Below, in pieces: positions 61,147 through 64,000 of a DNA stretch of 64,000 bases (its first letter is position 1; every line of letters begins with the position of its first letter). A program made the translations under genes and the position numbers. The notes beneath the pieces were generated by a model. That model made no database searches and was not told the DNA's origin. It was given only the letters and a program-made list of their open reading frames with translations. Source of the DNA: Pontibacterium sp049603715 (GTDB taxonomy: Bacteria; Pseudomonadota; Gammaproteobacteria; Pseudomonadales; Balneatricaceae); NCBI GenBank assembly GCA_049603715.1, contig JBMYSW010000018.1, forward strand, positions 11,517-75,516. Reading direction: 5' to 3'.

Positions 61147-62058
61147 ATGAGTAAAAAATTGAAAGCGGTCATTATCGGCCCGGGTAATATCGGAACCGAT
61201 TTGTTGATGAAAATGCAGCGCTCAGAATGGATTGAGCCCGTATGGATGGTGGGTATTGACCCTGCCTCCGAAGGCCTTAAGCGCGCTGCCGAGATGGGCC
61301 TAAAAACCTCACACACAGGTGTTGATGGCATTTTAGAGCATATCGTTAAAGACGATATTCGCATTGCGTTTGACGCAACCTCGGCATACGTTCACGCCGA
61401 AAATAGCCGCAAGTTAAATGAACTGGGCGTGATCATGATTGACCTTACGCCAGCGGCTATCGGTCCTTTCTGTGTTCCGCCTGTGAACCTCAAGCAGCAT
61501 GCCGCTGAGTTAGAAATGAATGTCAATATGGTGACTTGTGGTGGCCAAGCGACAATTCCAATGGTGGCCGCTGTGTCTAACGTTCAACCAGTGGAATATG
61601 GTGAGATTATCGCAACTGTATCTTCTCGTTCAGTGGGCCCTGGTACACGTCAAAATATCGATGAGTTTACTCGTACCACTGCTGGTGCAGTAGAGAGAGT
61701 CGGTGGCGCGAAAAAGGGTAAAGCAATCATCATTATTAACCCAGCAGAGCCGGCGTTAATGATGCGTGATACTGTTCATTGCCTAACTGAAGGAGAGCCA
61801 GATCAAGAGGCTATCACTGCATCTGTTCATGCAATGGTTAAAGAAGTGCAGAAGTATGTACCGGGCTACAAGCTAGTGAATGGTCCTGTTTTTGATGGCA
61901 ACCGTGTGTCTATGTTTATGGAAGTTGAAGGCTTAGGCGACTTTTTGCCGAAGTACGCAGGCAACCTCGACATTATGACGGCCGCAGGCTTACGTACCGC
62001 TGAAATGTTTGCTGAAGAAGCAAATAACGGCTCAATTACTCTACCAGCGCGAGGTTAA
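61147..62058 (+). CDS. dmpF: Acetaldehyde dehydrogenase (acylating)
   Basis: 303 residues from the ATG at 61147 (AAAGGGAA upstream). NAD motif IIGPGNIGTDLLMKM; nucleophile C131 in VNMVTCGGQATIPM. It turns acetaldehyde and CoA to acetyl-CoA and channels from the aldolase, whose gene follows by 4 bases. Confidence 0.95.
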   Translation: MSKKLKAVIIGPGNIGTDLLMKMQRSEWIEPVWMVGIDPASEGLKRAAEMGLKTSHTGVDGILEHIVKDDIRIAFDATSAYVHAENSRKLNELGVIMIDLTPAAIGPFCVPPVNLKQHAAELEMNVNMVTCGGQATIPMVAAVSNVQPVEYGEIIATVSSRSVGPGTRQNIDEFTRTTAGAVERVGGAKKGKAIIIINPAEPALMMRDTVHCLTEGEPDQEAITASVHAMVKEVQKYVPGYKLVNGPVFDGNRVSMFMEVEGLGDFLPKYAGNLDIMTAAGLRTAEMFAEEANNGSITLPARG

Positions 62059-62062
62059 TGTG

Positions 62063-63091
62063 ATGAATTTAAAAGGTAAAAAAGTCACTTTACATGATAT
62101 GAGCTTGCGTGACGGTATGCACGCTAAGCGCCATCAAATCTCAATTGACGAGATGGTTGCAGTAGCGACAGGCTTAGATGAAGCGGGTATGCCTCTCATT
62201 GAAGTTACCCACGGTGATGGCCTAGGCGGTGCTTCAGTGAACTATGGTTTTCCGGCCCATACCGACGAAGAATACCTGAATGCGGTTGTGCCTAAGCTAA
62301 AAAATGCAAAGGTTTCGGCACTGCTTCTACCAGGTATCGGTACCGTTGATCACCTGAAAATGGCGCGTGACTGTGGTGTTAACACACTCCGTGTGGCGAC
62401 CCATTGCACCGAAGCTGATGTGTCTGAACAACACATTGGTATGGCTGCAAAAATGGAAATGGACACCGTTGGCTTTTTGATGATGTCGCATATGGCGTCA
62501 CCAGAGAAAATCCTTGAGCAAGCGAAGCTCATGGAAAACTACGGTGCTAACTGCATTTACTGTACTGACTCTGCAGGCTTTATGTTGCCAGAGGAAGTGT
62601 CGTTAAAAATAGCGACACTGTGCGATGGACTAAATGCAAACACCGAAATTGGCTTCCACGGACACCACAACATGGGTATGGCCATCGCCAACTCATTGGC
62701 AGCAGTTGATGCCGGTGCTACGCGTATCGATGGCTCAGTTGCTGGCTTGGGCGCTGGTGCGGGCAATACACCATTAGAAGTGCTGGTGGCGGTATTAACG
62801 CGAATGGAAGCCGACCACGGCATTGATTTGTACAAAATTATGGACGTGGCGGAAGACATTGTGTTCCCGCTAATGGACCAACCGATCCGTGTTGACCGAG
62901 ACGCGCTTACTCTGGGTTACGCGGGTGTTTATAGCTCCTTCTTACTATTTGCTCAGCGTGCCGAAGCTAAATATGGCGTACAAGCACGAGACATTCTGGT
63001 GGAGCTTGGTAAGCGCGGCACAGTCGGCGGGCAAGAAGACATGATTGAAGACTTGGCATTAACAATGGCAAAAGCAAAAGGATTAATTTAA
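62063..63091 (+). CDS. dmpG: 4-hydroxy-2-oxovalerate aldolase
   Basis: 342 residues from the ATG at 62063 (GAGG upstream). HMGL-like TIM barrel: DMSLRDGMHAKRHQ carries the catalytic Arg and Asp, and GFHGHHNMGMAIANS the metal histidines. Cleaves to pyruvate and acetaldehyde. The TAATG overlap couples it to the decarboxylase gene. Confidence 0.95.
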   Translation: MNLKGKKVTLHDMSLRDGMHAKRHQISIDEMVAVATGLDEAGMPLIEVTHGDGLGGASVNYGFPAHTDEEYLNAVVPKLKNAKVSALLLPGIGTVDHLKMARDCGVNTLRVATHCTEADVSEQHIGMAAKMEMDTVGFLMMSHMASPEKILEQAKLMENYGANCIYCTDSAGFMLPEEVSLKIATLCDGLNANTEIGFHGHHNMGMAIANSLAAVDAGATRIDGSVAGLGAGAGNTPLEVLVAVLTRMEADHGIDLYKIMDVAEDIVFPLMDQPIRVDRDALTLGYAGVYSSFLLFAQRAEAKYGVQARDILVELGKRGTVGGQEDMIEDLALTMAKAKGLI

Positions 63092-63882
63092 TGGGTAACC
63101 TAACAGTAGAACAGGTCAGCGCGCTGGCGGAACACCTTGAAAAGGCAGAGCTAGAAGCATTCGAAGTCACCAAAGTGACAGACGACTACCCAGAAATGAC
63201 CTATGAAGATGCCTTTGATGTTCAGTGGGAGATTCGTCGCCGCAAAGAAGCACGTGGCACCAAAATTGTTGGCATGAAAATGGGGCTAACCTCTTGGGCG
63301 AAAATGGCTCAAATGGGTGTAGAGAAGCCATGTTACGGATTTTTAGCCGATTATTTTGCGGTACCTGACGGTGGCGAAATTAAACACGATGAGCTGATTC
63401 ATCCTAAAATCGAGGCTGAACTTGCGTTTGTGACCAACAAGCCACTTAAGGGGCCGGGTGTCCACATTGCGGATGTGCTGCGCGCAACAGACTTTGTTAT
63501 GCCTGCGGTTGAAGTTATAGATTCTCGATACAAAGACTTTAAGTTCGACCTTAAAAGCGTCATCGCCGATAACTCATCTTCTACTCGCTTTATTTCGGGT
63601 GGGACGATGGCTAAGCCACAAGACTTAGACCTTAAAAGCCTTGGTGTGGTGATGGAAATTAACGGTGAAGTGGTGCAAACCGGTGCGGGCGCAGCTGTGC
63701 TTGGTCATCCAGCGGCATCCGTAGCTATGTTAGCCAACATGCTAGGTGAACGTGGTGAAGAAATCCCAGCGGGTACCTTTATTATGATTGGCGCTATCAC
63801 AGCAGCTGTTCAGGTAAACAAAGGCGATAACTTTTGTGTGAAATACCAAGACCTTGGCACTGTGTCTGGTAAGTTTGTTTAA
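63091..63882 (+). CDS. dmpH: 2-oxo-3-hexenedioate (4-oxalocrotonate) decarboxylase
   Basis: 263 residues. IVGMKMGLTSWAKMAQMGVE and PKIEAELAFVTNKPL are features of the XylI/DmpH branch of the hydratase/decarboxylase family. It removes CO2 to give 2-hydroxypenta-2,4-dienoate, the substrate of the hydratase at 60333. It needs 2-hydroxymuconate made by a semialdehyde dehydrogenase, which is not in this window. Confidence 0.93.
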   Translation: MGNLTVEQVSALAEHLEKAELEAFEVTKVTDDYPEMTYEDAFDVQWEIRRRKEARGTKIVGMKMGLTSWAKMAQMGVEKPCYGFLADYFAVPDGGEIKHDELIHPKIEAELAFVTNKPLKGPGVHIADVLRATDFVMPAVEVIDSRYKDFKFDLKSVIADNSSSTRFISGGTMAKPQDLDLKSLGVVMEINGEVVQTGAGAAVLGHPAASVAMLANMLGERGEEIPAGTFIMIGAITAAVQVNKGDNFCVKYQDLGTVSGKFV

Positions 63883-63921
63883 CACTTGCGTCGTTAATTT
63901 ACTTTAGCACTCCGCTCTTTG

Positions 63922-63950
63922 GCCCTCGTTATCGCTCGGATAGCGGGGGC
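63922..63950 (+). terminator. Terminator-like hairpin after the decarboxylase gene
   Basis: GCCCTCGTTATC pairs with GATAGCGGGGGC over 12 bases with two G-T pairs and a 5-base loop, 39 bases after the stop. The following TTAATG is weak in T, so termination may be partial. Confidence 0.55.
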
Positions 63951-63969
63951 TTAATGAGATGGTCCGCCT

Positions 63970-63992
63970 CACCCCTAAGCTATGCTTAGGGT
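63970..63992. other. Second hairpin at the window edge
   Basis: CACCCCTAAGC and GCTTAGGGTG pair around TAT with one bulged C. It may belong to the next gene's 3' region or be part of a repeat family; the edge prevents a decision. Confidence 0.35.
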
Positions 63993-64000
63993 GAAACCAA

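Overview
The window looks like chromosomal DNA of a marine-type, aerobic gammaproteobacterium related to Pseudomonas and Oceanospirillum-like bacteria. The left third follows the order slt - uup - usp - topA - sulA-like - lexA known from pseudomonads. The genes are compact, GC content is moderate, and LexA, Fur and GlpR-type sites are readable. I cannot name a genus. I see no rRNA, tRNA, insertion sequence, prophage or CRISPR array.

Layout: (1) 1-18.2 kb, housekeeping: lytic transglycosylase, ABC-F ATPase, universal stress protein, topoisomerase I, an SOS block (sulA-like, lexA, dinG), a DEAD-box helicase, gpsA, sixA and a hydrolase. (2) 18.2-24.0 kb: a DUF4892 protein, an EamA exporter, a DUF2868/DUF3482 GTPase pair and a glutathione transferase. 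(3) 24.1-36.7 kb, a glycerol block: glpD, glpR, glpK, an AcoR/DhaR-like regulator that has lost the sigma-54 contact motif, and a six-gene glycerol ABC importer, glpSTPQUV. (4) 36.8-44.0 kb: mixed metabolic and hypothetical genes, including a GNAT-nitrilase fusion. (5) 44.1-47.1 kb: a bufferin (copper-binding modified peptide) operon, bufA-bufB-bufC-DoxX. (6) 47.5-50.8 kb: a Fur-box-preceded DUF4856 exported protein, a fatty-acid hydroxylase family protein and YjbQ. (7) 50.8-63.9 kb: a two-armed aromatic block controlled from one CatM/BenM-like LysR gene.

How the parts work together: in the glycerol block, glycerol is imported by GlpSTPQUV, phosphorylated by GlpK and oxidised by GlpD. TGTTCG-like palindromes occur upstream of glpD, glpK and glpS, consistent with GlpR control. 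In the aromatic block the leftward operon carries a Liv-type ABC importer with a Tat-type binding protein, an XylT/DmpQ-type ferredoxin (the kind that reactivates catechol 2,3-dioxygenase), an SDR and a PanE-family reductase. The rightward operon carries catechol 2,3-dioxygenase and the lower meta-cleavage enzymes down to pyruvate and acetyl-CoA. Exact ATAC-N7-GTAT palindromes sit in front of both arms. The semialdehyde dehydrogenase and the ring-hydroxylating enzyme are not in the window, so the true substrate is unknown.

The best candidates for something new are the GAFTGA-less regulator with its TGTTCA array, the SDR/PanE-bearing aromatic importer operon, and the repeated element plus hairpin in the bufferin operon.
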